From NCBI GenBank assembly GCA_910587335.1, contig CAJUMG010000009.1, positions 46,605 to 92,517 on the forward strand: a stretch of DNA of 45,913 nucleotides, in the 5' to 3' direction. Under the pieces are notes generated by a model. It was not told where the DNA came from. It did not search any database and worked only from the letters and a program-made list of their open reading frames with translations. The translations under genes were made by a program, and so were the position numbers. Of the stretch, positions 8,000-16,205 are shown piece after piece; position 1 is the stretch's first letter, and each line of letters begins with the position of its first letter. This DNA comes from an uncultured Oscillospiraceae bacterium (GTDB taxonomy: Bacteria > Bacillota > Clostridia > Oscillospirales > Ruminococcaceae).

Positions 8000-8857
8000 G
8001 TGAAAAAAAAGTATTTTTATCTTTTGTATATTCCAGCTATTTGCGTAATGGGTGTTTACTATCTTTTTCTGTATCGTACCGGTGTCAGCGGTCAGACAGA
8101 GTTTTATATAGGTGAAAGTGTATATTTGGTTCTTTTTTACCTGTTGATAGGCTCTTTTTCAGCAGGGCTATACATTTGGGCAGCACGCATGGCCTCTCGT
8201 CTAGAAGGGGCCCGCATTAGCGGAAATTCCTTTTGGTGGGGGACCGGCAGCGTCCTATGCGGGGTGCTTTTTCTAATAGATGCGGCGGCCCATGTGGGGG
8301 ATATGGTTTTGTTGTATATGGATGGCACATTTTTTTCACCGCAAAAAATGATCCTACTTGGGCTGGAACTGATTTTATCCCTCGGAGCGGCATTGGCTCT
8401 AATCGCTTTGGGAATTCGTTTGTTGAACCGGGATTTAACGGCTTACCGGTATTCCCGCAGCCTGCTTTTTTTGGTCATGTGGCGGATTTTGCGGTTGATT
8501 ATACGCTTTGGGCAGCTGCCCATGGCTTTTCGAATGCCCCAACGCCTACTGGAAATTTTACTATCGGCGGCGCAATGTCTGTTTTTTTTAGCCGGCAGTC
8601 ATATTCTTTGCAATGTAGTCGATAAAAAGAAATATCGAATGGCGTTGTTTTCCGGTCATGGGGCTGTGGCGCTTGGGGTGATATGGTGTATTTGCCCTTT
8701 GCTTACCCAAAGAATCGCTTTTACGACCTTGGCACAGGCGCTGGACTATGCGCTGGAATGGGGCTTTCTCCTGTTTATCGGACAGTTTTCGGCTTTCATC
8801 ACACCAAGCTGCCGTTGGGCCTTGAATGGAGAAGGAAAAACATTTAAAATAAGATGA
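8000..8857 (+). CDS. Uncharacterised multi-pass membrane protein
   Basis: 285 residues with about seven strongly hydrophobic segments (for example YLLYIPAICVMGVYYLFLY and LVLFYLLIGSFSAGLYIWAA). No family recognised. I chose the GTG at 8000 because GGGAGG sits eight bases upstream and the protein then begins MKKKYFYLLY, a normal inside-positive start; the frame opens further upstream at 7910 but without a ribosome site. It is divergent from spoIID, and the shared spacer invites the idea of a sporulation link, but nothing in the sequence shows it. There is no clear terminator before the next gene. Confidence 0.65.
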   Translation: MKKKYFYLLYIPAICVMGVYYLFLYRTGVSGQTEFYIGESVYLVLFYLLIGSFSAGLYIWAARMASRLEGARISGNSFWWGTGSVLCGVLFLIDAAAHVGDMVLLYMDGTFFSPQKMILLGLELILSLGAALALIALGIRLLNRDLTAYRYSRSLLFLVMWRILRLIIRFGQLPMAFRMPQRLLEILLSAAQCLFFLAGSHILCNVVDKKKYRMALFSGHGAVALGVIWCICPLLTQRIAFTTLAQALDYALEWGFLLFIGQFSAFITPSCRWALNGEGKTFKIR

Positions 8858-8936
8858 GGAACAAAGCTAAATAGGTGGTGGTTCTCGGTCGTTTGATCGG
8901 GAAAGGAGAAGGAATAATAGAAGGAGGAAGAAAATT

Positions 8937-9860
8937 ATGAAAGCAAATCAAATCAAAAGCAGTCTCTTGCTTTTGCTTACAGCGGCTATTTGGGGTGTAG
9001 CTTTTGTTGCCCAGTCGGTGGGAATGGATTATATCGGTCCGTTTTCTTTTAATGCCATTCGTTCGTTAATCGGGGGATTGGTGCTGATTCCCTGCATTTG
9101 GCTAATGAACCGTGGAAAGCCGAAGGAGGCAAAAGTCCCGCTAAAAAGCCAAAACAAACTTTGGATTGGCGGTATCTGCTGTGGTGTGATGCTGGCGGTG
9201 GCCAGCTCTCTTCAGCAGGTGGGAATTCAGTATACCTCGGTGGGAAAAGCGGGATTTATCACGGCGCTTTATATTGTAATTGTACCGCTGTTGGGACTTT
9301 TATTTAAGAAAAGAGTCACTATTTTAGTTTGGGTGGCGGTGGCAATTGCTGTAGGAGGAATGTATCTTTTGTGCATGACGGATGGTCTGTCCATCGGAAT
9401 AGGCGACCTGCTCGTGATGGCCTGCGCTGTTTGCTTTTCGATTCATATTTTGGTGATCGATTATTTTTCCCCCATGGTCGATGGCGTAAAAATGTCCTGC
9501 ATTCAGTTTTTGATCAGCGGCGTTTTGTGTGCGGTTCCAATGCTGCTGTGGGAGCGTCCGGCCCTATCCCAGATTCTTGCGGCTTGGATGCCGCTGCTTT
9601 ACGCGGGCGTTTTAAGCTGCGGCGTGGGATATACGCTTCAGATTGTAGGTCAGCGAAATCTTGACCCAACCGTAGCATCCCTGATCCTGAGTTTAGAATC
9701 GGTCATTTCTGTGTTGGCCGGCTGGGTAATTTTGGGACAGAAATTAACTGTACGGGAGTTAATAGGCTGCGCTCTGGTTTTTTGCGCGATTATTCTGGCG
9801 CAGCTGCCGCAGAAAAACCCCAAAGGACAAAAGATATCCGATTCCGCCCAAGTGTTGTAG
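8937..9860 (+). CDS. DMT-superfamily transporter (EamA family)
   Basis: 307 residues, ten predicted membrane segments in two EamA repeats. The first opens with AAIWGVAFVAQSVGMDYIGPF and contains FNAIRSLIGG; the second repeat ends with LSLESVISVLAGWVILGQKLTVRELIG, a classic EamA signature. The family exports amino acids, metabolites or drugs; substrate not predictable. The start is an ATG after AAGGAGGAAG. A 20-bp perfect palindrome terminates it. Confidence 0.93.
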   Translation: MKANQIKSSLLLLLTAAIWGVAFVAQSVGMDYIGPFSFNAIRSLIGGLVLIPCIWLMNRGKPKEAKVPLKSQNKLWIGGICCGVMLAVASSLQQVGIQYTSVGKAGFITALYIVIVPLLGLLFKKRVTILVWVAVAIAVGGMYLLCMTDGLSIGIGDLLVMACAVCFSIHILVIDYFSPMVDGVKMSCIQFLISGVLCAVPMLLWERPALSQILAAWMPLLYAGVLSCGVGYTLQIVGQRNLDPTVASLILSLESVISVLAGWVILGQKLTVRELIGCALVFCAIILAQLPQKNPKGQKISDSAQVL

Positions 9861-9880
9861 TTTTGGGCAAGACCGGTTTA

Positions 9881-9926
9881 GAATTATAAAAGGCTTTGGC
9901 TAGTCTGCCAAAGCCTTTTATAATTC
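9881..9926. terminator. Very strong bidirectional terminator
   Basis: Perfect 20-bp stem: 9881-9900 against 9907-9926 with a six-base loop (TAGTCT). Core AAAAGGCTTTGGC / GCCAAAGCCTTTT. Confidence 0.9.
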
Positions 9927-10279
9927 TATCTTCTCTTAACAAAAGCATACAAAAACACGGTGGCCTGCATAAGCAATCCTTTACAAAGGGGGATGAATAG
10001 AAAAAATCAGCTCAATTTAAGGCGGTTTGTTGAAATCCTTCTAATATGCTTTATAATAAACCGGAGAGCGCTAAAATTTCAGAAATTTTCCCCTTCGTGT
10101 TGGTAGAAACCGGTCATTAGAAATTGATGGTAGGATGACCAGAGAGATAATCGCTTTACAAATGCAGGTTGTCTCGTACCATACATATGGCGCCAGCTTA
10201 CATTTTATTTTTCGCATTCCAAATTTCTTGTCACAAACTCTCATTTCGATTGTCTAATAAAATATAGGAGGTAAAGAAT
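9927..10279 (+). other. 353-bp spacer upstream of the sigma-factor gene
   Basis: No convincing gene. GGTCAT and ATGACC around 10113-10140 form a loose inverted repeat. TTGTCA at 10228-10233 with TCTAAT at 10253-10258 could be a weak promoter (19-bp spacing). A good AGGAGG site ends the region. Nothing else recognised. Confidence 0.4.
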
Positions 10280-11128
10280 ATGGACAGTACAAAAAACAAA
10301 GAGCTTTTAACCTTAATTGAACAAGCTACCGCTGGGGACAAACACGCACTGGAAACCGTTATTCTCAGTGTGCAGGATTTGGTGTTTAACCTGTCTTTGC
10401 GGATGCTTGGAACCTTTCCAGACGCAGAGGATGCATCGCAGGACATTCTGCTGAAGGTTATCACGCACCTATCCTCATTTAAACAGGACAGCTCCTTTTC
10501 CACCTGGGTATTCAGTATTGCAATCAACCACCTAAAAAACTACAAAAAGCATATGTTTGCAAAGTTCCCTCTCAGCTTTGAGTTTTACGGGAATGATATT
10601 TTAAACGGAAAGATTGACGATGTGCCAGACTTGACGCAGGATGTGGAAAAATCCATTTTGGCAGAAGAACTGAAAATGTCCTGCACCAATGTTATGCTTC
10701 AATGTCTTGATGTGGAAAGCCGGTGTATTTTCATCCTGGGTACAATGTTCAAGGTGGACAGCCGGATTGCGGGAGATCTTTTAGGCATCACCGCAGAAGC
10801 ATATCGGCAGAGATTGTCCAGAATTAGAAAGAAGATGGCGGATTTTTTGCATGACTATTGCGGCGAATATGGAAAGGGAAAATGTCATTGTAGCGACCGA
10901 GTCAATTATGCGATTCAAAACCATCGCATTTCTCCGAATCACTTGGATTTCACCGCCGCACAAATATGCCCCCAAACCATGTTGGAGGTAAAAGAAGCGA
11001 TGGAGTCCATTGATGATTTGTCGCAAGAGTTTTCTTTCTGTAAAACGTATCAATCGCCAGAGGCTTTGAAAAAGTTTATCCAAAAGTTTTTAGATGGAAC
11101 AGCTTTATCTGTTGTTCAAAATGCATAG
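10280..11128 (+). CDS. ECF-like RNA polymerase sigma factor with cysteine-bearing C-terminal extension
   Basis: 282 residues. Region 2 is clear at about 28-100 (LRMLGTFPDAEDASQDILLKV, then SFSTWVFSIAINHLKNY), and region 4 at about 125-190 ends in AEAYRQRLSRIRKKMADFL. ECF factors usually stop here. This one continues about 90 residues with DYCGEYGKGKCHC, a possible metal- or redox-binding cluster, and further cysteines. No anti-sigma gene is adjacent, so the tail may regulate in cis (inference). The DUF2461-family gene follows 15 bp downstream in the same operon. Confidence 0.88.
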   Translation: MDSTKNKELLTLIEQATAGDKHALETVILSVQDLVFNLSLRMLGTFPDAEDASQDILLKVITHLSSFKQDSSFSTWVFSIAINHLKNYKKHMFAKFPLSFEFYGNDILNGKIDDVPDLTQDVEKSILAEELKMSCTNVMLQCLDVESRCIFILGTMFKVDSRIAGDLLGITAEAYRQRLSRIRKKMADFLHDYCGEYGKGKCHCSDRVNYAIQNHRISPNHLDFTAAQICPQTMLEVKEAMESIDDLSQEFSFCKTYQSPEALKKFIQKFLDGTALSVVQNA

Positions 11129-11143
11129 GAGGGAATTGGTTCA

Positions 11144-11829
11144 ATGAACATGTCAGTTATCCTGCAATACTTGACCCAGCTGTATGAAAACAATAACCGG
11201 GAATGGTATCATGCAAATAAAGCAGAATATAAAAAGGCGAATGCGGAATTTGAAGCGTTGATTCAGGCGCTTATTCTTCGTATCGGAGAATTTGACCCCA
11301 GCGTTCTGCACAATGTCCCCCAAACACTTACGTTTAAGCTGAACCGGGATACTCGGTTCAGCCATGACAAATCCCCTTATAATCCCGCTTTTCGCGCCCA
11401 TATTTCCTCTATGGGAAAGCTGCCCATCCCGGTTGGGTATTATCTGATGATCAAGCCGAAGGATCAATCCTTTTTAGGCGGTGGTTTGTTTGCGGATATG
11501 TTCAAGGACGCGACAACAATGGTACGGGACTATATTGTTCAGCGAACGGAGAGGAATGGGAACAGATCACCCATGCTCCAGATTTTAAAAAGCATTTCAC
11601 CGTACAGGGAACAGCGCTCAAAAATGTCCCTGCCGGATATGACAAAGAGCATCCCCAGGCAGAGAGTTTAAAATTCAAAAGCTGGTATCTGGAATATCCC
11701 ATTAAAGATGTGGAGCTTGACAATGCGGAACAGTTCCTTACCCGTGCGGCGGAGCTTTTTCGACTGATGAAGCCGTTTAACGACTATCTGAACAGGGCGC
11801 TTGCAGGCTTTCAAATGCCCGCACGGTAA
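11144..11829 (+). pseudogene. DUF2461 (TIGR02453) family protein, frameshifted
   Basis: The frame from ATG 11144 encodes a normal family N-terminus (LTQLYENNNREWYHANKAEY, then LTFKLNRDTRFSHDKSPYN), reaching MVRDYIVQ at about 11540. The expected continuation GEEWEQITHAPDFKKHF resumes in a different frame from 11548 and runs to TAA at 11829, ending YLNRALAGFQMPAR. The shift equals loss of one base (or gain of two) in 11540-11548. Restored length would be about 228 residues, normal for the family, whose function is unknown. It could be a genuine mutation or a read error; the downstream frame shows no further decay. Confidence 0.85.
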
Positions 11830-11959
11830 GGGAAGCCTCTATACAAAATGGAAAAAATCTCTCCGCGTTTCACATTCTGTGCGCTAAGGCCACAGCTGCC
11901 TATCCCAAGCAGACCGTTATGTGCGCGGAAAATCTGGAAATATTTGCTCTTCGCGTTTT

Positions 11960-12003
11960 ATAGCAACGACTTGTGTGTGTCTCTCTCAAGCCGTTGCTAT
12001 TAT
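11960..12003 (+). terminator. Terminator after the DUF2461 gene
   Basis: ATAGCAACGACTTG (11960-11973) pairs with CAAGCCGTTGCTAT (11987-12000) with one mismatch, followed by a short T-rich stretch. It also sits just beyond the 3' end of the minus-strand kinase gene. Confidence 0.7.
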
Positions 12004-12011
12004 TTATGTCA

Positions 12012-13154
12012 TTACATGTCTGGGGCAATAACGTCTGAAAGGATTACATTTAAAGGAGAAAACCGGTCTTTACTCACCGGCGCCGAATCGTCTTGAAATG
12101 CTGTGTCCTTACCCGGATATTGCAAGGGAAGGGTTAAAGCGGCGGTAGTTCCCGCGCCCTCTTTTGACTGCAAGGCAATCGTTCCGTGATGCAGCTGAAG
12201 TACAAACCGGCAGATAAAAAGGCCCAAGCCATCTCCACAAGGAATTTGGGCAATGGGATCAAAAGAATAAAACCGGCTGAAAGCATGTTGTAAAACCTGT
12301 GGCGGCATTCCATAGCCATTGTCGGTGATGGTGATGGTGGCTTGTTTTTCCAAAACCGCCATTTTTAGAACAATCTTGCTGTTTTCCGCTTCGGTGAATT
12401 TACAAGCGTTGGAAAGCAGGTTGCACAGAGCGCGGGAAAGAAGGTCGCTATCGTACAAGGTAACAAAGCTTACAGAGGGAATTTCGTAATAGAAATGATA
12501 TCCGGCGCCCTGAAGAAGCGAACTAGCGTCCTGGCAGAAATCCTGCATAAATCGGCACAAATCGCCTGCAAGCATTTTTGACTTTAGCTGGCCGGACTGA
12601 ATTTGTTGGTCGGTAGAAAAATTTATAACAGTCCGCAAGAGCCGATAGCAGGACCAATTGATGCTTCGCAGATAGGTTTGCAGAGCCTGATCCTGCTGAT
12701 GATCGATCTGAAGTAGATTTAAAGCGGAAAAGATTTGTGACAAAGGGGTGCGGAATTGGTGGCTGAAAATGGAAATGGGCTGATTTAAACAGCTCCGCCA
12801 GTCAGCAATTGGTTGAGAAGAAACGCTGTTTTCGCCCCAGTAGTGGACTAAAGCGCCCTGCAAAATTCCAGACGCATCTATCTGCGGCTGAAAGACAAAG
12901 GAAGAACAGGCGGAGAACATGCCGGGCTCGGAAAAGGTAAAAGACTTTCCCTGCTGAAGGCGCTGCAGCAACCCATTCTGACCGGCATGAGCAAGACAGT
13001 CTTGCAAGTTCATCCGACAGATTAGGTGCGTATCATTTTGCATGGTTTCATTTTCCCACAGGATTTCCAGCCGGTCATTTAAAATTGCGGTGGCGATGGG
13101 AGAACTTGCATACATTGCAAGAAACGGATCGGCCCAACGAGGATAATCACCCAT
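12012..13154 (-). CDS. Soluble sensor histidine kinase (orphan)
   Basis: 380 residues, no membrane segment. The N-terminal 120 or so residues look like a PAS-type sensor (SSPIATAILNDRLEILWEN). The dimerisation/phosphoacceptor box is FSHQFRTPLSQ at about 150, and the ATPase domain has N-box NLLSNACKF, G1 DNGYGMPP and G2 GDGLGLFI. It would phosphorylate a response regulator, but none is adjacent, so its partner lies elsewhere. The ATG at 13154 follows AAAGGAG. In sporulating clostridia orphan soluble kinases often feed Spo0A; that is only a possibility here. Confidence 0.92.
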   Translation of the reverse strand: MGDYPRWADPFLAMYASSPIATAILNDRLEILWENETMQNDTHLICRMNLQDCLAHAGQNGLLQRLQQGKSFTFSEPGMFSACSSFVFQPQIDASGILQGALVHYWGENSVSSQPIADWRSCLNQPISIFSHQFRTPLSQIFSALNLLQIDHQQDQALQTYLRSINWSCYRLLRTVINFSTDQQIQSGQLKSKMLAGDLCRFMQDFCQDASSLLQGAGYHFYYEIPSVSFVTLYDSDLLSRALCNLLSNACKFTEAENSKIVLKMAVLEKQATITITDNGYGMPPQVLQHAFSRFYSFDPIAQIPCGDGLGLFICRFVLQLHHGTIALQSKEGAGTTAALTLPLQYPGKDTAFQDDSAPVSKDRFSPLNVILSDVIAPDM

Positions 13155-13232
13155 GAAGTTCTCCTTTCGGCTGAAAATAATGGATTTGAAAAAAATGGAA
13201 AATGGACAGAATTAGACAAAAATAATGTTTTA

Positions 13233-13261
13233 ATTATACCGAATTTTAAAATCATTGTAAA
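13233..13261 (-). promoter_or_regulatory. Promoter of the orphan histidine kinase
   Basis: On the minus strand TTTACA (complement of 13256-13261), 17-bp spacer, TATAAT (complement of 13233-13238). Confidence 0.65.
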
Positions 13262-13632
13262 GTTTGGTAGTTTAGGCTCCTTTTCAAAAAATACCTATTG
13301 CTCCAGAGAATGCTAACGCTCTTAGCAATTTTCGCTGTATTTTGACCTAACTTGGAAATAAACAGAGCGGCTTTGGCTTTTTTGTGCCGAAAAACCCAAT
13401 TTTTAAAGAGGGTCTCTTGTAAGATCGTACCCGTTTATTTTCTGCAAAGATTTTATTGTTATCCTTTTTAGGATTTTGGATAGAGAAACTATTCTCCATG
13501 TTGGTCCCGAAATGCAAATAACATATTATACAATAAATTTGAATAAAATAAGAATTTTTTTATTGATTTAAGACAATTTGATGAATTTTAGTTAATTTTA
13601 TCACAAATGGCTTGTGCTTCCATCAAATTTGG
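13262..13632. other. 371-bp AT-rich spacer upstream of gapA
   Basis: No gene seen. The palindrome TGCTAA-CGCTC-TTAGCA (13311-13327) could be an operator or small hairpin. The right half is long T/A-rich sequence, common upstream of strongly expressed genes. No riboswitch or known RNA recognised. Confidence 0.4.
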
Positions 13633-13638
13633 TATAAA
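13612..13638 (+). promoter_or_regulatory. Probable gapA promoter
   Basis: TATAAA at 13633-13638 with TTGTGC at 13612-13617 (15-bp spacing, short). The -10 box is more convincing than the -35. Confidence 0.45.
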
Positions 13639-13675
13639 ATAAAGCTACAATCTAAATATTAGGAGGTTGAACCCA

Positions 13676-14692
13676 ATGGCAATTAAAGTTGGTATCAATG
13701 GTTTTGGTCGTATTGGCCGTCTGGTTTTCCGTGCAGGTCTTAAAAATCCGAATATCGAGTTTGTCGGTGTAAATGATCCTTTCATGACGCCTGATTATTG
13801 TGCATATATGCTCAGATATGACACTGTACATGGCCGCTACAACGGCGACATTAAAGTTACCGAGAATTCTATTATCGTAGAAGGAAAAGAAGTTAAATTC
13901 TACGCTGAAAAAGATCCGGCTAACATTCCGTGGGCTGCTTGCGGTGCCGAATATGTTGTAGATTCTACCGGCGTATTCACCACTACCGAAGCTTGTCAGG
14001 CGCATATCAAAGGCGGCGCGAAAAAGGTTGTTATCTCTGCTCCTGCTAAGGACAAAGAGACTCCCACCTTTGTTATGGGTGTAAACCATGAAAAGTACAC
14101 GAAGGACATGACCGTTGTTTCTAACGCTTCCTGCACTACCAACTGTCTGGCTCCGCTGGTTAAGGTTGTGCATGAGAAATTTGGAATTAAAGAGGGTCTG
14201 ATGACCACCGTTCATGCAACCACTGGTACCCAGAAGACGGTTGACGGTCCTTCCAAAAAGGACTGGAGAGGCGGACGCGCTGCGGCCGGCAATATCATTC
14301 CTTCCTCCACCGGTGCTGCCAAAGCCTGTGCTCTGGTTATTCCGGAGATGAAAGGCAAACTGACCGGTATGTCCATGCGTGTTCCCACTTTGGATGTATC
14401 TGTTGTTGACCTGACTGTCAGCCTGGAGAAGGCTACCACCTACGAAGAAATCTGCAAAGCTTTGAAAGAGGCTTCTGAGGGCGAGCTCAAGGGTATCCTG
14501 GGTTACACCGACGAGATGGTTGTTTCCTCCGATTTTGTTGGCGATCCTCATACCTCTATCTTTGATGAGAAAGCCGGCATCATGCTGAACGACCACTTTG
14601 TCAAACTGGTTTCTTGGTATGACAACGAGTGGGGCTATTCCAACAAGGTTCTGGAGCTCATCGAGCACATGAACAAAGTGGACAACAAGTAA
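13676..14692 (+). CDS. gapA: Glyceraldehyde-3-phosphate dehydrogenase
   Basis: 338 residues. Catalyses the NAD-linked oxidation and phosphorylation of glyceraldehyde-3-phosphate in glycolysis. Rossmann motif GINGFGRIGR is at 7-16, and the catalytic cysteine lies in SNASCTTNCLAP (Cys153). The ATG at 13676 follows AGGAGG at the right distance; a TTG three codons earlier overlaps the ribosome site and is unlikely. Codon use is that of a highly expressed gene. Its last 69 bases and 9 bases beyond are duplicated at 20657-20734, marking the insertion site of an integrative element whose left end supplies the present 3' end of gapA. Confidence 0.98.
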   Translation: MAIKVGINGFGRIGRLVFRAGLKNPNIEFVGVNDPFMTPDYCAYMLRYDTVHGRYNGDIKVTENSIIVEGKEVKFYAEKDPANIPWAACGAEYVVDSTGVFTTTEACQAHIKGGAKKVVISAPAKDKETPTFVMGVNHEKYTKDMTVVSNASCTTNCLAPLVKVVHEKFGIKEGLMTTVHATTGTQKTVDGPSKKDWRGGRAAAGNIIPSSTGAAKACALVIPEMKGKLTGMSMRVPTLDVSVVDLTVSLEKATTYEEICKALKEASEGELKGILGYTDEMVVSSDFVGDPHTSIFDEKAGIMLNDHFVKLVSWYDNEWGYSNKVLELIEHMNKVDNK

Positions 14693-14701
14693 AAATGGCT
14701 T
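14624..14701 (+). repeat. Left attachment repeat (3' end of gapA)
   Basis: 78-bp direct repeat of 20657-20734 with three mismatches (ATC/ATT, AAG/AAA, and one base after the stop). The first 38 bases are identical, then 26 more after one mismatch. Crossover should lie in one of these identical blocks. Confidence 0.85.
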
Positions 14702-14726
14702 GAAACCGCCATATTATGGGGGTTTC
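14702..14726 (+). terminator. Element-borne terminator now serving gapA
   Basis: GAAACCGCCAT (14702-14712) pairs with ATGGGGGTTTC (14716-14726) with one mismatch, then CCCTTTT. It begins exactly where the att repeat ends. Confidence 0.6.
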
Positions 14727-14838
14727 CCTTTTGAAAAAGTAAAAGGGAACCGTCCGTCAGGTGGATATAACCTGGATTCGGTGGAATAACGATTCTACGG
14801 GCGAAAAATCTGGTGGATTCCCCATTTTAGCAAAAAAG

Positions 14839-14882
14839 AACGCTCCTTTTCGGATGATGTAAGCCCGAAAAGGAGCGTTTTT
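14839..14882 (+). terminator. Hairpin/terminator that masks the integrase ribosome binding site
   Basis: AACGCTCCTTTTCGG (14839-14853) pairs perfectly with CCGAAAAGGAGCGTT (14865-14879), followed by TTT and the integrase ATG at 14883. The Shine-Dalgarno AAGGAG (14869-14874) lies inside the descending arm. The structure can both terminate incoming transcripts and occlude initiation. Confidence 0.85.
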
Positions 14883-15785
14883 ATGTTATTAACTGCTGTC
14901 CGTGATGAATTTGTTTTCCATTGCGAATGCCGCAAACTATCTCCGCGAACGATTCAAAACTATGCAAAACAAATTGGCTATCTGCTCCGCTTTTTGGAAA
15001 ATGAAAAACAAGTCATAGAGATTGAAGATGTACAGACAAAACAAATCAAAGAATTTTTGCTGAGTATGAGTAAGGCGGGCCGAACAGCGAATTATGTGAA
15101 TGATCTTTTAAAAGCCTACAAGGTATTTTTCCGATATGCATATGAAGAGGATTATACAAAAGAACTTTTGACCAAGAAGATACACAACGTCAAGAAACCA
15201 AAGGTCATTATCCGTACTTTTACAGAACAAGAGCTAAAAAGAATGAGTAATTACTACCAAGGCTACGACTATTTGACCATACGAAATAAAGTCATTCTTT
15301 TGCTTTTAATTGACACTGGAATCCGATTAAGTGAACTGACAGGATTAACGGAAGAACAGATTAAATATGACTATCTTGTAATTCGCGGCAAAGGCGCAAA
15401 AGAACGTGTTGTGCCAAAATCCCCGCTTTTAAGCAAGTGGTTAATTAAGTATCTGGCAGTCCGAAAATCCTATTTTGCCTATCGCATTATTCCCGATAAC
15501 ATTTTCTTGAGTAAAAACGGGAAACCGCTGACCAGCACAATGATTGACCGCATTGTGAAAGAGGCTGGAAAGGGTTGCGGTGTTGCGTCCGACGTGCGGG
15601 TTTCGGCCCATACGTTTCGCCACACTTATGCACAGCTTCAATTAAAATCGGGCCTTGATCTCTATTCCCTGTCCCGCCTATTGGGTCACGAGAGTATTAC
15701 AATTACACAAACCTATTTAAACGGATTGCGGGACAAAGAGGTTTTGCACCAAGCGCAAAATACCAGCCCGCTGATGAATTTATAA
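14883..15785 (+). CDS. Tyrosine recombinase/integrase
   Basis: 300 residues. An N-terminal SAM-like core-binding domain occupies about 1-105 and the catalytic domain about 110-290. All catalytic residues are visible: Arg148 (TGIRLSEL), Lys170/173 (RGKGAKER), His243 and Arg246 (HTFRHTY), His269 (LLGHE) and nucleophile Tyr278 (TQTYL). It resembles XerC/D-size integrases of Firmicute elements. It adjoins the left att repeat and presumably integrates the element at the gapA 3' end. Its ribosome site is buried in a hairpin, so translation from read-through messages should be suppressed. A terminator follows. Confidence 0.95.
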   Translation: MLLTAVRDEFVFHCECRKLSPRTIQNYAKQIGYLLRFLENEKQVIEIEDVQTKQIKEFLLSMSKAGRTANYVNDLLKAYKVFFRYAYEEDYTKELLTKKIHNVKKPKVIIRTFTEQELKRMSNYYQGYDYLTIRNKVILLLLIDTGIRLSELTGLTEEQIKYDYLVIRGKGAKERVVPKSPLLSKWLIKYLAVRKSYFAYRIIPDNIFLSKNGKPLTSTMIDRIVKEAGKGCGVASDVRVSAHTFRHTYAQLQLKSGLDLYSLSRLLGHESITITQTYLNGLRDKEVLHQAQNTSPLMNL

Positions 15786-15796
15786 CAGCAATCAAG

Positions 15797-15828
15797 GGGA
15801 AAGAGCGGGCTTGACTCTTTCCCTTTTT
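15797..15828 (+). terminator. Terminator after the integrase
   Basis: GGGAAAGAG (15797-15805) pairs with CTCTTTCCC (15815-15823), followed by TTTTT. Confidence 0.8.
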
Positions 15829-15846
15829 CTATACTTGTATAGAAAG

Positions 15847-16143
15847 TCAACCTTTATCAAGCTGTTCCTGAACAACCTTCGCAATCGCTTCTTCTATTGC
15901 TTTTGTTGTTTTATCGCTATGAAGGGCCTGTCTGATTTTTCTTTCCGCTAACATATTTTGTAAATCTTCGTGCTGTTGTTTCCGGCGTTCGTTCATCAAT
16001 TCGATAATTTCCTACATATCGCTATCTTTATATTTCTAATATTCTTCCCAGCTTCTAAAACTGATCATTGCATTGATTGTCTCTGGACTACGTTTTGAAC
16101 TCGCTGGATTATCATCTATAAAGACGATATCATTCACTAGCAC
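15847..16143 (-). pseudogene. Small element gene with two in-frame amber codons
   Basis: A GTG at 16143 is preceded by GGAGGTG and a good promoter. The frame reads about 98 codons to TGA at 15847, interrupted by TAG at 16036-16038 and 16012-16014. The readable parts are LVNDIVFIDDNPASS, then a highly charged helical tail (ELMNERRKQQHEDLQ, EEAIAKVVQEQLDKG). No family recognised. No frameshift is present; only two point changes (for example CAG to TAG) separate it from an intact gene. TAG serves as a normal stop in neighbouring genes, so decay is more likely than recoding. Confidence 0.6.
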
Positions 16144-16176
16144 TATTTTTCACCTCCTTATTTGTTTTCTATTTAT

Positions 16177-16205
16177 ATCATACCAAAATTTTTTTGTAAT
16201 TTCAA
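16177..16205 (-). promoter_or_regulatory. Promoter for the minus-strand element gene
   Basis: On the minus strand TTGAAA (complement of 16200-16205), 17-bp spacer, TATGAT (complement of 16177-16182), followed by GGAGGTG and GTG. Confidence 0.6.

Noticed and set aside
13652..14668. 338-codon minus-strand frame across gapA
   Set aside because: Antisense shadow of a gene with strong codon bias; no start signals and no recognisable protein.
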